Assembly (NCBI GenBank): GCA_964485395.1
Contig: CAZAJF010000001.1
Location: 124,001 to 188,000, forward strand
Length of the DNA stretch: 64,000 bases
Reading direction: 5' to 3'
Source of the DNA: JANNSO01 sp964485395
GTDB lineage: Bacteria > Spirochaetota > Spirochaetia > Treponematales > UBA12059
Under the pieces are notes generated by a model. It did not search any database. It saw only the letters and a program-made list of their open reading frames with translations, and was not told where the DNA came from. Shown in pieces: positions 32,795 to 41,089 of the stretch. How positions within the stretch are numbered: the first letter of the stretch is position 1; each line of letters begins with the position of its first letter. The position numbers and the translations under genes were made by a program.

Positions 32795-34457
32795 GCGCCG
32801 CATCCATCCCCGAACGGCAGGCAAGCTCGGCGAGCATGCCTGAAAGCAGCGAGCAAATTTGCTCGGCGCCCGGTTCATCGCCGTTGTGCACGCATTCCTG
32901 CGCCTTAGCGCGCAATTCATTTATCTCGAGTTTCATCGGAGCGTCCATGGGAACAATATCGGCAAGACAATATACTTTATTAGCAAGTACGAGAACCCTC
33001 TGGAACAAAGGCGTTTTCTCCTCGAGTTCCTCGAAATAAATGACCGATTGCTGCACTTTCGTATCGATGTCCTTAGCCCGAACCGTAAGGATATCTCCGT
33101 CGTCGATCGTAAAATCCACGAGAATCCGGGGAACTCCCTTTTTCGCGTTCCTGATTCCGGGAAGAAGGAAACGGCCGACCGAAACAGTGCTTCCAGCGTC
33201 TTCCGCGGAGTATTGCAGCACGTGCATCTCGACCGATTTCTGGAAATCTTCCACCGTGGTGAATTCTTTGCGGCCTATCGCCGGGATGGGGGTGTTTTTC
33301 TTGATGAGCGGAATGAATTTTCCGCCTTCTATTTCCAATCCGTAGGTCCTGGAACTGATGTCCAGGAACGAAAAACCCTGCAGCCGGCCTTCGATCCGGG
33401 CCCCTTCCACAGCCGCTCCCATAACGACGATTTCTTCAGGGTTGATGCGGGGATCGGGTTTCCTGAAACCCAATTCGCCCAGGCGTCTGCACACCAGGGG
33501 AATTCTGCTGCTGCCGCCGGACAGAACGAGGGCTCCGAAACTCGAACTCGGGATGCCCGTAGCCTCAAGGACGGATTCGGTCAAAGAAAGTGATTGTTCT
33601 ATTACCGGACTGATGAGGGACTCGAGGGTAGCCCGGCTGAGCTTGATGCTCGGGTGGACCACGCCGCCCGAACTTTTCATGAAAGGAATTGCCAACACCG
33701 TCTCCGTTCTCGTGGAAAGCTCGATTTTCGCCTTTTCGCACAAGTCCATCAGATGCACGGTCAAGTAGGGGTCGTCCTGCACGTCTATCCCAAAATCTTT
33801 TCTGAAAGCGTCCCTCGCGAAATTGAATACGAGGGCATCGATGTCCATTCCTCCGAGCGAGGAGTTTCCCTCGGAAGCCAGGACGTTGCAGGAATGATCC
33901 TTGACATGCAGGACCGTAACGTCGAAAGTTCCGCCGCCGAAATCATACACGAGAATATCCTGCTCCGGTCCTTCCATTCCTCCGGACCAGACGCGTGCAA
34001 GGGCAGCGCCGGTGGGCTCATTCATTATCCTGGCTGTCTTGAGCCCCGCGAGTTGGGCAGCCTTGCGGACCGCCCTGCGCTGGGGATCCGAAAAGCGGGC
34101 GGGTACCGTAAAGACTGCTTCCCGAACCTCGAAACCCAGATATCGCTCGGCATCAACTTTAACTTTATGCAGAATTTTGGATGCCAATTCCTCGGGCGGC
34201 CATGGTTGCCCCGCGATCATGACGCTCTTGCTGCGACCCAGAAGTCGCTTCAAGCCGAAAATCGCGGAGTCGGGCTTTACCAATGCCTGATTGCGCGCGG
34301 AGAGCCCCACGAGAAAATCGCCTGAATCGGCGATGGCCACGACTGAAGGAGTGAGACGGTCACCGCGGTCGTTTGGAATCACGGTGAGCGTATCGCCGTC
34401 CATCCATGCACAGAGGGTGTTCGTAGTACCGAAATCTATCCCAACTACTCCACGCAC
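32787..34457 (-). CDS. Hsp70/DnaK-like chaperone with shortened substrate domain
   Basis: 556 residues. The actin-like ATPase domain is intact: VGIDFGTTNTLCAW (phosphate 1), DILVYDFGGGTFDVTVL (phosphate 2) and GALVLSGGSSRIPLV (adenosine). The substrate-binding beta part follows (ISSRTYGLEIEGG, then KKNTPIPAIG). The helical lid is shortened, and no EEVD-like acidic tail is seen; DnaK is about 640 residues. Its overlap with a J-protein gene and position after flagellar genes indicate a dedicated, non-housekeeping chaperone like HscA/HscC-type paralogues. Confidence 0.88.
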   Translation of the reverse strand: MRGVVGIDFGTTNTLCAWMDGDTLTVIPNDRGDRLTPSVVAIADSGDFLVGLSARNQALVKPDSAIFGLKRLLGRSKSVMIAGQPWPPEELASKILHKVKVDAERYLGFEVREAVFTVPARFSDPQRRAVRKAAQLAGLKTARIMNEPTGAALARVWSGGMEGPEQDILVYDFGGGTFDVTVLHVKDHSCNVLASEGNSSLGGMDIDALVFNFARDAFRKDFGIDVQDDPYLTVHLMDLCEKAKIELSTRTETVLAIPFMKSSGGVVHPSIKLSRATLESLISPVIEQSLSLTESVLEATGIPSSSFGALVLSGGSSRIPLVCRRLGELGFRKPDPRINPEEIVVMGAAVEGARIEGRLQGFSFLDISSRTYGLEIEGGKFIPLIKKNTPIPAIGRKEFTTVEDFQKSVEMHVLQYSAEDAGSTVSVGRFLLPGIRNAKKGVPRILVDFTIDDGDILTVRAKDIDTKVQQSVIYFEELEEKTPLFQRVLVLANKVYCLADIVPMDAPMKLEINELRAKAQECVHNGDEPGAEQICSLLSGMLAELACRSGMDAAHE

Positions 34458-35036
34458 CTATTCTGCCGATCTTCCCAAACGCCTGTTTTGCTCCATCGAT
34501 ATAACCATATCCACTTCCGCCATCGTAGCATCCGTCTTTGCCGCTATGATATCCGTCGAGAAACCCCGATGATAAAAGTCGAGAACCTTGTCGACGAACG
34601 GTAATTCCAGGTCAAGGGGCTTGTTCGCCAGGCGCACGAAAGGAATCGACTCCTTTGGAATCGGAGCCGCGACGACAGGCTCGGGAGGCGCAATGAAAAT
34701 CTCAGAATCGGGTTGAAGGCGCAACGCCCGGTTCTGACCGAGCTGGCTGTATACGCCGGCTTCCATTGCCCGCTTGCCGGAATCCTGGGCAAGCAAGGCT
34801 AATTTTTTATCCGCTTCAGATAACAGAAGCTTCAGCTGACCTATCCTATCCTCGAGTATGCTTACATTGCGGTCCGCCGAACTTTCCATTTCCATCATCA
34901 AGGAATTGAGCTCCCGGCGTACCCGTTCCAATACTTTATCGTCGGACAGGTGCCGCTTAAAACTGGAGCGAACCCAGGTAACGAGAAAAATGCAGAATAT
35001 CACCTGAATTGCCGCCACCGCCGCTATTGTACCCAC
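34458..35036 (-). CDS. Membrane-anchored coiled-coil protein, SwrB-like position and architecture
   Basis: 192 residues. One N-terminal transmembrane segment (about 4-22, IAAVAAIQVIFCIFLVTWV), a charged coiled coil (about 28-90), a Pro-rich linker, and a C-terminal segment (about 150-185, VDKVLDFYHRGFSTDIIAAK) that looks like a small helix-turn-helix fold. In Bacillus, swrB lies just after the sigma-28-type gene and has the same order of anchor, coiled coil and C-terminal helical domain, promoting flagellar switch and export assembly. Similarity here is in layout and location; common ancestry is inference. Confidence 0.65.
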   Translation of the reverse strand: MGTIAAVAAIQVIFCIFLVTWVRSSFKRHLSDDKVLERVRRELNSLMMEMESSADRNVSILEDRIGQLKLLLSEADKKLALLAQDSGKRAMEAGVYSQLGQNRALRLQPDSEIFIAPPEPVVAAPIPKESIPFVRLANKPLDLELPFVDKVLDFYHRGFSTDIIAAKTDATMAEVDMVISMEQNRRLGRSAE

Positions 35037-35039
35037 GAT

Positions 35040-35378
35040 TCACCCCGTTATATCGATATGTCCGCCCAGTTTCGGATCCTTGACGACTTCCTTCTCGTCT
35101 GAAGGTTGTTTGGCGTCATGATCTTTACCTTGTTTTTTCTGGGCATCGCCCTCGCCGGAAGGCGATTTTTTCTCTTCGTTATTTTTTACTCCGCCTGATT
35201 GCTTTTCGTCGTCTTCGGTGAGGTGGACGGACTTGGAGTCCTGAAGGGCTTTTTGCTCGGCATTCGTTCCCTGGAGAATTTGCCTCGCGGTGATTCCGTC
35301 CTTCTCCATTGCCTGCTGTTTGTTTACTTGGCCCATTTGCATAAAAAGGGTTTGAAGATCAATCGGCTTTATAGGCAT
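35040..35378 (-). CDS. Small hydrophilic protein of unknown function in the flagellar operon
   Basis: 112 residues from the ATG at 35378, which overlaps the FapA-like gene by 20 bases; a start at 35420 is possible but lies deeper in that gene. The first 45 residues (MPIKPIDLQTLFMQMGQVNK onwards) look ordered, and the rest is a Lys/Asp/Glu/Gln-rich low-complexity region ending LGGHIDITG. No family was recognised. The conserved-looking ends around a disordered middle suggest a linker or adaptor. It is coupled to its neighbours on both sides. Confidence 0.68.
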   Translation of the reverse strand: MPIKPIDLQTLFMQMGQVNKQQAMEKDGITARQILQGTNAEQKALQDSKSVHLTEDDEKQSGGVKNNEEKKSPSGEGDAQKKQGKDHDAKQPSDEKEVVKDPKLGGHIDITG

Positions 35379-37347
35379 CCGGAGGACCCTTCTTGAGGAT
35401 ATCATCCTCAAATTCCTCATATTTCGTGGTCTTGATCATCATATTCTCGAGATAGAAGGTGAGCCCTTTATACTCGTTCTTTATATCTTCGCGGATATCC
35501 TTGATAATGATGCGCGCGCCGGGGAATATCCTGCCGGAAACGCTGACTTTGCCGCGAACCTTCAAATTATTGAGGTAACTCTGCATTGCGTCGTATTCCG
35601 TTTTGAGGCTGCGCGCTTCCGCAAGGACATCATCGCGTTTATGTTCCAAATCCTGTAATACCGCTTCTTTGTCTTCAGGAAGCGTTTTTTTCTGTTTTTT
35701 GTAATCCTTCAGCGTGGAAATATTCTTCTCGAGATCCTCGAGATGTTTTGCGAGCCCCTTGAGCTTGACATCGAGTTCGTCCAGCCTGGCCTTGCTCTTG
35801 GGATCGGTTCCCACTTCCAGGATCGTTTCCGTACCGCCGGTAGGGGACCCGATGCTCTTCGCGTTGATTTCCTCGCAGGCGCGATATCGACCGCCCACGA
35901 TCGCGGCGTGCTTGCCGCCCGCGCAGATGATGCGCTTGTCCGCGACGATTTCCGAATTGATGATGCTTTGGGTTACAAAAACATTTTCGCCGGCTTTTAC
36001 GTTTGCATTCTCGATGAACTTTGCCCACACGTTCTTGCCGGCGGTGATGGTACCCGTTCCTTTTCCCGTGATTCCCTGATGCACGATGACATCGCCCTCG
36101 GCGCTGATATCGGCCTTTCCCACGGTGCCCTTGATCTCGATGTTCCCCGTCGCCTTGACGGAAAACCCATCCTCGACGCTGCCGAGGATGATGATGGTCC
36201 CGAGGAAGAATTTGTTACCCGTCTTCAAGTCGATGTCGCCGTTGATCGTGTACACGGTCTCCACGTTTATCTTGTTGTTGATGAACGTCGCCTCGCCGTT
36301 GACCTCGGCGAACATGGTGAGCCCGTCGTCGCCGATGCGCACGTTCTTTCCCAGGGGCATGGGCAGGTCTTTGCCGTTTTTTGCCGGAAGTAATTTTCCT
36401 GTAACGGTCCTGCCGGGGATGCCCTGCTTGGCGGGAATTTTCTTGGCCAGGGGCTGCCCTTCCATGACGTTCTGCAGGAGCTGCAGTTCCTTGTAGTCGA
36501 CCTTGCCGTTCTTTTCTTCTATATGAAGCTTTGTCTTGTCGGTCTCGAAAAAGAATTGTATGGCGGCATCCTGCCCGTTCTGCGGTTTTTGACCGGAAGC
36601 CACGAGAATGGGTTCCTTGTAACGGGGCGAATTCTCGAGCTCCGCCAAGGCCTCCTCAAGGACGCCGTAGACAACACGGTTGTTGCGCAGATAGGCAAGG
36701 ATGATATCCCGGGACAAGTCGGCACCGCCGGCTTGCGGAGGTGTGAGAACGACATAAGCCTCCATATCCTGGATGCCGACGTCAACGGTCATGAGTGCGT
36801 CCGCCGCAGGATTGGAAATGAATGAACCTACGCGGACCCACTCGCCTTCGGCGGACTTGACGACCTCGCGCACGAAATTTTCATCGAAATCATGCACGGC
36901 GCGCGAATGGAGTTTTTCAACAGCCACCCGTTCCTGCGCTTTTCTTCCCCTGCCCAGCGGTTGCATGACTTTAAGAAGCGCTCCTTCGGGGGCAAGCCTC
37001 ACGAAAACTTGGCCGTCTTTATCCTTGATGACAGGCATGGCTTCTTCGTAGAAATCGGTATCGAGGGCAAATTCCGTTCCGACCGGAGTCGCTAATTTTT
37101 TCTTCGTGGAAACTTCATGAACGAGAAGCTTCCAGGGTTTTTTACCGATTCCAGCGAAGCCAGCGTTGCCTTTTTCAAGAATTTCATATTCTAGCCTGGC
37201 TACGGAAGAATCAAGCTGTACGGCTGCGTTGCGCAATGCCTCGTCGAGCGTGGGGCCTTCGATCGTCAGCGATCTTTTATCTCCGTCTTCGTCGAGATAT
37301 CTGCGCATGAGTTCACGTACGGACTCGAGCCCGATGCGGGCGGCCAT
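35359..37347 (-). CDS. FapA-like DUF342 protein with N-terminal Jag_N domain
   Basis: 662 residues. Residues about 25-75 form a Jag_N-type domain (ALRNAAVQLDSSVARLEYEI followed by GFAGIGKKPWKL). The FapA (DUF342) region follows, with a central right-handed beta-helix of repeated VKATGNIEIKGTV- and GKNVWAKFIENANV-like rungs (about 330-500), then a coiled coil (about 520-600) and a short beta end. FapA/DUF342 proteins occur near flagellar and sporulation genes; the Vibrio member affects flagellar assembly and glucose-linked polar behaviour. It starts one base after the sigma-28 stop, with AAGGA inside that gene's end. Confidence 0.85.
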   Translation of the reverse strand: MAARIGLESVRELMRRYLDEDGDKRSLTIEGPTLDEALRNAAVQLDSSVARLEYEILEKGNAGFAGIGKKPWKLLVHEVSTKKKLATPVGTEFALDTDFYEEAMPVIKDKDGQVFVRLAPEGALLKVMQPLGRGRKAQERVAVEKLHSRAVHDFDENFVREVVKSAEGEWVRVGSFISNPAADALMTVDVGIQDMEAYVVLTPPQAGGADLSRDIILAYLRNNRVVYGVLEEALAELENSPRYKEPILVASGQKPQNGQDAAIQFFFETDKTKLHIEEKNGKVDYKELQLLQNVMEGQPLAKKIPAKQGIPGRTVTGKLLPAKNGKDLPMPLGKNVRIGDDGLTMFAEVNGEATFINNKINVETVYTINGDIDLKTGNKFFLGTIIILGSVEDGFSVKATGNIEIKGTVGKADISAEGDVIVHQGITGKGTGTITAGKNVWAKFIENANVKAGENVFVTQSIINSEIVADKRIICAGGKHAAIVGGRYRACEEINAKSIGSPTGGTETILEVGTDPKSKARLDELDVKLKGLAKHLEDLEKNISTLKDYKKQKKTLPEDKEAVLQDLEHKRDDVLAEARSLKTEYDAMQSYLNNLKVRGKVSVSGRIFPGARIIIKDIREDIKNEYKGLTFYLENMMIKTTKYEEFEDDILKKGPPDAYKAD

Positions 37348-37348
37348 G

Positions 37349-38137
37349 TTACAATATTCCTTTTCTCATATTGGTAAGTTTCGCACGCAGCCTGAGAATC
37401 GCCTTGGTGTGAAGTTGGCTGACGCGGGATTCCGTCACCTCGAGAACCTTTCCGATTTCCTTCAGCGTAAGATCCTCGTAATAATAGAGGACGAGAACTT
37501 TTTTTTCTTTTTCGGGCAGTTCCTGAATCGACTGAACGATGACGCGCTTGATTTCTTCCCGCTCCATGACCGCATCCGGATTCAGGCTCATCGGGCTTTC
37601 GATGCTGTCGCCTATGGAAATCTTGTCGCTGTCATCGGCCGAATACCAGACGTCATTCAGGGATAATATCGAGGTGCCCGAAATTTTCATCATGGTCTTG
37701 GAAAACTCGGCCTCGTTCAAGCCCATGGATTCCGCGATTTCCGTATCATTGGCGGGACGGCCAAGCTTGGCTTCCAAGGTTGCGATGGCTTCTTCCATCT
37801 CGCGCGATTTCTGCCTGACGGAACGCGGAACCCAGTCGATGCTGCGTAGTTCGTCAAAAATGGCGCCCCGGATGCGCGTTACCGCATAGGTCTTGAACTT
37901 GACGTTTTTGTCCGGATCGAACTTATCGATAGCATCGATGAGCCCAAAGACGCCGAATCCAACCAGATCGTCAAAATCCACGGATTGCGGCATATTGGCG
38001 GCAACCTTGCCGGCGACATATTTTACCAAAGGCGCATATTGTTTGATAAAGGCTTCCCGGATAAGAGGATCGCGTTTTTTCTTGTATGAAGCCCAGAGTT
38101 CTTCCTCGGTATGGGTTTCCAGGAGAGGGTTATTCAT
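37349..38137 (-). CDS. fliA: RNA polymerase sigma factor FliA/WhiG (sigma-28)
   Basis: 262 residues with the FliA/WhiG layout: region 2 (VDFDDLVGFGVFGLIDAIDK, KFKTYAVTRIRGAIFDELRS), the typical DWVPRSVRQ, region 3 (LGRPANDTEIAESMGL), and region 4 (LPEKEKKVLVLYYYEDLTLK followed by TESRVSQLHTKAI). It directs late flagellar and chemotaxis genes. Lying downstream of flhF and flhG in the superoperon, it is made with basal-body proteins. No FlgM was found in the window. Confidence 0.95.
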   Translation of the reverse strand: MNNPLLETHTEEELWASYKKKRDPLIREAFIKQYAPLVKYVAGKVAANMPQSVDFDDLVGFGVFGLIDAIDKFDPDKNVKFKTYAVTRIRGAIFDELRSIDWVPRSVRQKSREMEEAIATLEAKLGRPANDTEIAESMGLNEAEFSKTMMKISGTSILSLNDVWYSADDSDKISIGDSIESPMSLNPDAVMEREEIKRVIVQSIQELPEKEKKVLVLYYYEDLTLKEIGKVLEVTESRVSQLHTKAILRLRAKLTNMRKGIL

Positions 38138-38140
38138 CTA

Positions 38141-38857
38141 TCATTGCCCTTTCTGGTCTTTGCGTAATAGTGTTTGAACAGCCTTGGCTAGAAGAACGGG
38201 ATCTCCGCCGTCACCCGAAGAACCTCCGGATGAAAAGGAACCAGTTATGGGAACATCCGATCTTGGAGCACTCTCTCCGTCGTTTTCTTCGGATATGGAC
38301 CCGATGAAAGAGTCGGACAAAACGTCAAGATCGGGGAGTACATCCAACGTATCCATCGATACCGAAGGACGCACTGCCTGTGAAGTCACGTGAGCTGTTT
38401 CCACATCCCGTGAAGAACTGGAAGGCCTCGTATTTTCGGCTCGAATGCTCTCTACCTCTTTCGCAAGTTCGTTCGATGACATTTCATGAGAATTCGCTCC
38501 GCCGGAATACGCGGGAAGCGGGGCCGTCGCATCATCTTCGCTCATATCGCGATTCTGCTCGACGGCGGAGTAATCAACGCCCGGCCCTTCGGGCAGAACG
38601 ATATCCACAACCTGACCGCGCTCGGAATCGCCCTCGCTGACGAACGAGTCTTCCGAACCTTCGCCATTCGACGAATCGGATAAAAATCTTCTATATACAA
38701 AAACAACGCCGAACCCGAGCAACCCAAAGAGGATGCCGAGCAACAGCGCCCGAATGAGGATAATTCCAAAGGAAATGCGCGAAAACGCGCCAACCAGCGT
38801 CGACAGGACAAAGGCGATAAGCCCAGCCCCGGCGGACACACGAATGCCGGAGTCCAC
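38141..38857 (-). CDS. Membrane protein with long acidic tail, unknown, in the flagellar operon
   Basis: 238 residues starting at GTG with GGAGG nearby. Two transmembrane segments (about 7-27 and 32-57) are followed by about 160 residues rich in Ser, Asp and Glu with no obvious fold. A short ordered-looking end follows (DPVLLAKAVQTLLRKDQKG). No family was recognised. Its place between flhG and fliA matches uncharacterised genes at the same position in treponemal flagellar operons as I remember them. The terminal helix could be a docking peptide. Confidence 0.7.
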   Translation of the reverse strand: MDSGIRVSAGAGLIAFVLSTLVGAFSRISFGIILIRALLLGILFGLLGFGVVFVYRRFLSDSSNGEGSEDSFVSEGDSERGQVVDIVLPEGPGVDYSAVEQNRDMSEDDATAPLPAYSGGANSHEMSSNELAKEVESIRAENTRPSSSSRDVETAHVTSQAVRPSVSMDTLDVLPDLDVLSDSFIGSISEENDGESAPRSDVPITGSFSSGGSSGDGGDPVLLAKAVQTLLRKDQKGQ

Positions 38858-38931
38858 CTCTCTTTTCCTCCCTAATGCTTAGAGTAAGGCATAAACTTGC
38901 ATTACGTCAAGCTTTGAAAGAAAATCGATCG

Positions 38932-39801
38932 TCAGTCCTTGCCGAAAAGTTTGCGTATAAGCCTGCCGATACCGGGTTCGTCGGTAAATTCGGTTTTTTC
39001 TATTCGGCTTACCAGATGCTGTACCGATATCGCGGCTTTCGATTTGGGGTCTACGGCCATGAAGGGGCGCTGGCGAATTACGGATTGGGAGACTATGGGA
39101 TCTTCGTAGATACACCCCAAATAGTCGACCTTGAGATTGAGGAACTGACCGGAAATATTGATGATTCGCTCGGCTATCTTCCTGCCTTCGGTGACGTTCT
39201 TCACGCGGTTGACAACGAGCTTGAGGCCGATATTCAGGTTTTCCACCTCGGTGGCGATGATCTTGATTATGCCGTACGCATCGGTGATGGCCGTAGGTTC
39301 GGGCGTGGTGATGATGATGGCGTCATCCGCCGCCGCGACGAACGAGAGCACGTTGCTGGAAACGCCGGCGCTGGTGTCTATGATGATGATGTCCGCGGAG
39401 GAGAGCGTATACAGCTCGGTTATAAAATTTTGACGCTCTTCCTCGGAAAGGTTCGCGATCTTGGAGAACCCCGAGGCCCCGGCCAGGATCTGGATGCCGA
39501 AGTCCGTGTCCAGGATTATCTCGCGCATGGACTTCTGCTTGCGGATAACGTGGTAGAGGTTGAATTTGGGGATTATGTTCAGCATGATGTTGACGTTGGC
39601 CAAGCCGAGGTCGGCGTCCATGACGATTACCTTCTTGCCTGTTTTCGCGTACGCTATCGCCAAGTTTACGGAAAGGTTCGTCTTTCCGACGCCGCCCTTG
39701 CCGCTCGCTATCGTTATGATTCGCGTCTTTTTTTGATTCGCCTGCGTTCCCTGAGGTTTCGTTTTCATGAGCTCGCGGAGCTTTTGCGCCTGGTCTTCCA
39801 T
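38932..39801 (-). CDS. flhG: Flagellar number regulator FlhG/FleN (MinD-like ATPase)
   Basis: 289 residues of the ParA/MinD family: deviant Walker A ASGKGGVGKTNLSVNLA at about 33-49, VIVMDADLGLANVNIML, IIIDTSAGVSSNVLSF, and a C-terminal amphipathic helix (GRLIRKLFGKD) for membrane contact. The N-terminal 20 residues contain a QAQKLRELM element like the DQAxxLR motif that stimulates FlhF. In spirochaetes it helps set the number and location of periplasmic flagella. It follows flhF after 95 bases. Confidence 0.93.
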   Translation of the reverse strand: MEDQAQKLRELMKTKPQGTQANQKKTRIITIASGKGGVGKTNLSVNLAIAYAKTGKKVIVMDADLGLANVNIMLNIIPKFNLYHVIRKQKSMREIILDTDFGIQILAGASGFSKIANLSEEERQNFITELYTLSSADIIIIDTSAGVSSNVLSFVAAADDAIIITTPEPTAITDAYGIIKIIATEVENLNIGLKLVVNRVKNVTEGRKIAERIINISGQFLNLKVDYLGCIYEDPIVSQSVIRQRPFMAVDPKSKAAISVQHLVSRIEKTEFTDEPGIGRLIRKLFGKD

Positions 39802-39896
39802 AAGTATGTTCTCCGTATCGGTAAGTTACGTAAAATATGCAGTGAGAGGTTCTTTCAAAATTTGCCTTCATCTTGAAAAAGCCTTGTTATAATCCG

Positions 39897-41081
39897 TTAT
39901 GTACGCTCGGAATAAACGCCGAACCTCTCTTCTAGTTTCGGCCGATTTACCCTGAAACCTTCGAGATTCATGAGAAATCGCACGGGATGCGCCCGCTCGA
40001 TGTCCAGCGGCACGCGCTGGCCGTCCGTAAGCCAGAGAACCTGCTTGTCGCGCTCCGCCAGGGCGGACAGTACGTTGCCGACGCGTGAGGTTTCGTCCAT
40101 CTTGGTTACCACCACGCCACGGTAGCGGAAGGGTTCGAACTGCCTGAATATTTCGAGCATATCCTGGGTCTTGGTCGTGGCGGCAACCGCGAGATAGACG
40201 TCGGCCTGGGGTCCCGCGGCTTCGAGGATCTGCTGCATTTCCGCCAGTCTTACGGCGTCGCGAGGACTCTTGCCTATGGTGTCCACGAGAATGATATCCG
40301 TGTCGCGGTGCAAGGCGATGGTTGCCTTGAGGTCGGCCGCGGTCTCGACGCTGGATACGGGAACGCGCATGATGGAAGCATAGGTCTCTATCTGATGCAG
40401 CGCGCCGATACGGAACGTGTCTATCGTTATCATGCGCACATCGTGATGCTCGAGTCCCGCCATGCCCAGATTGTGGATCGCTGCCAATTTTGCGATCGTG
40501 GTGGTTTTGCCCACCCCGGTAGGCCCCACGAGCACGATGATCCTGGGTCTTGTCTGCCTGGATGGCGTCTGCTTGACTACGAGCCGATCGCCGAGCCACT
40601 CGAGCACGGTATCTTGAACGGAAAGAAAATCGTCGAGCTGGCCAAGGGAAAATTCGGAGCGCACCCTCGCCAGGATCTCCGTGCGGTACGCGGAAGAAAA
40701 TTCGTTATCCTCGAGAAGAGCGTCCAGGGCGACCAAACTGGGATGTTCGGTTTCCGCGACGGAACGAGAAGAATTGTCGCTGACGATATCTTTTAGGGAA
40801 CGAACCTCGCTTAACACTTCCTGGAGCGCGCGTTCTTGATTGATCCGCTCCAGAAGGCGCTTCTTTTCATCTTCAACATCGCTGCGCTTTTTTTCGCCTT
40901 CGCGTACGGAATCGTCTTTTACGTAAAACGTTATTTCTATGGCTTCCCGCGCGAACATTCCCAGGAATCCACCGGTGCGTATGGTGCGATGGCTCAAGAC
41001 CTGGGCAGAGTCTCCATAGCGGGCGCGTACTTTTTCCAGAACCTCGCGATGGCTCGATCCTTGTTCCACTATATATTGCAT
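39897..41081 (-). CDS. flhF: Flagellar biosynthesis GTPase FlhF
   Basis: 394 residues: N-terminal B domain (MQYIVEQGSSHREVLEKVRA), helical N domain, and SRP-type G domain with G1 VLVGPTGVGKTTTIAKLAA, DTIGKSPRD and TKMDETSRVGNVLS. FlhF recruits the first basal-body component to the flagellar site and is paired with FlhG. It follows flhA after eight bases. Confidence 0.95.
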   Translation of the reverse strand: MQYIVEQGSSHREVLEKVRARYGDSAQVLSHRTIRTGGFLGMFAREAIEITFYVKDDSVREGEKKRSDVEDEKKRLLERINQERALQEVLSEVRSLKDIVSDNSSRSVAETEHPSLVALDALLEDNEFSSAYRTEILARVRSEFSLGQLDDFLSVQDTVLEWLGDRLVVKQTPSRQTRPRIIVLVGPTGVGKTTTIAKLAAIHNLGMAGLEHHDVRMITIDTFRIGALHQIETYASIMRVPVSSVETAADLKATIALHRDTDIILVDTIGKSPRDAVRLAEMQQILEAAGPQADVYLAVAATTKTQDMLEIFRQFEPFRYRGVVVTKMDETSRVGNVLSALAERDKQVLWLTDGQRVPLDIERAHPVRFLMNLEGFRVNRPKLEERFGVYSERT

Positions 41082-41089
41082 ATTCTATT

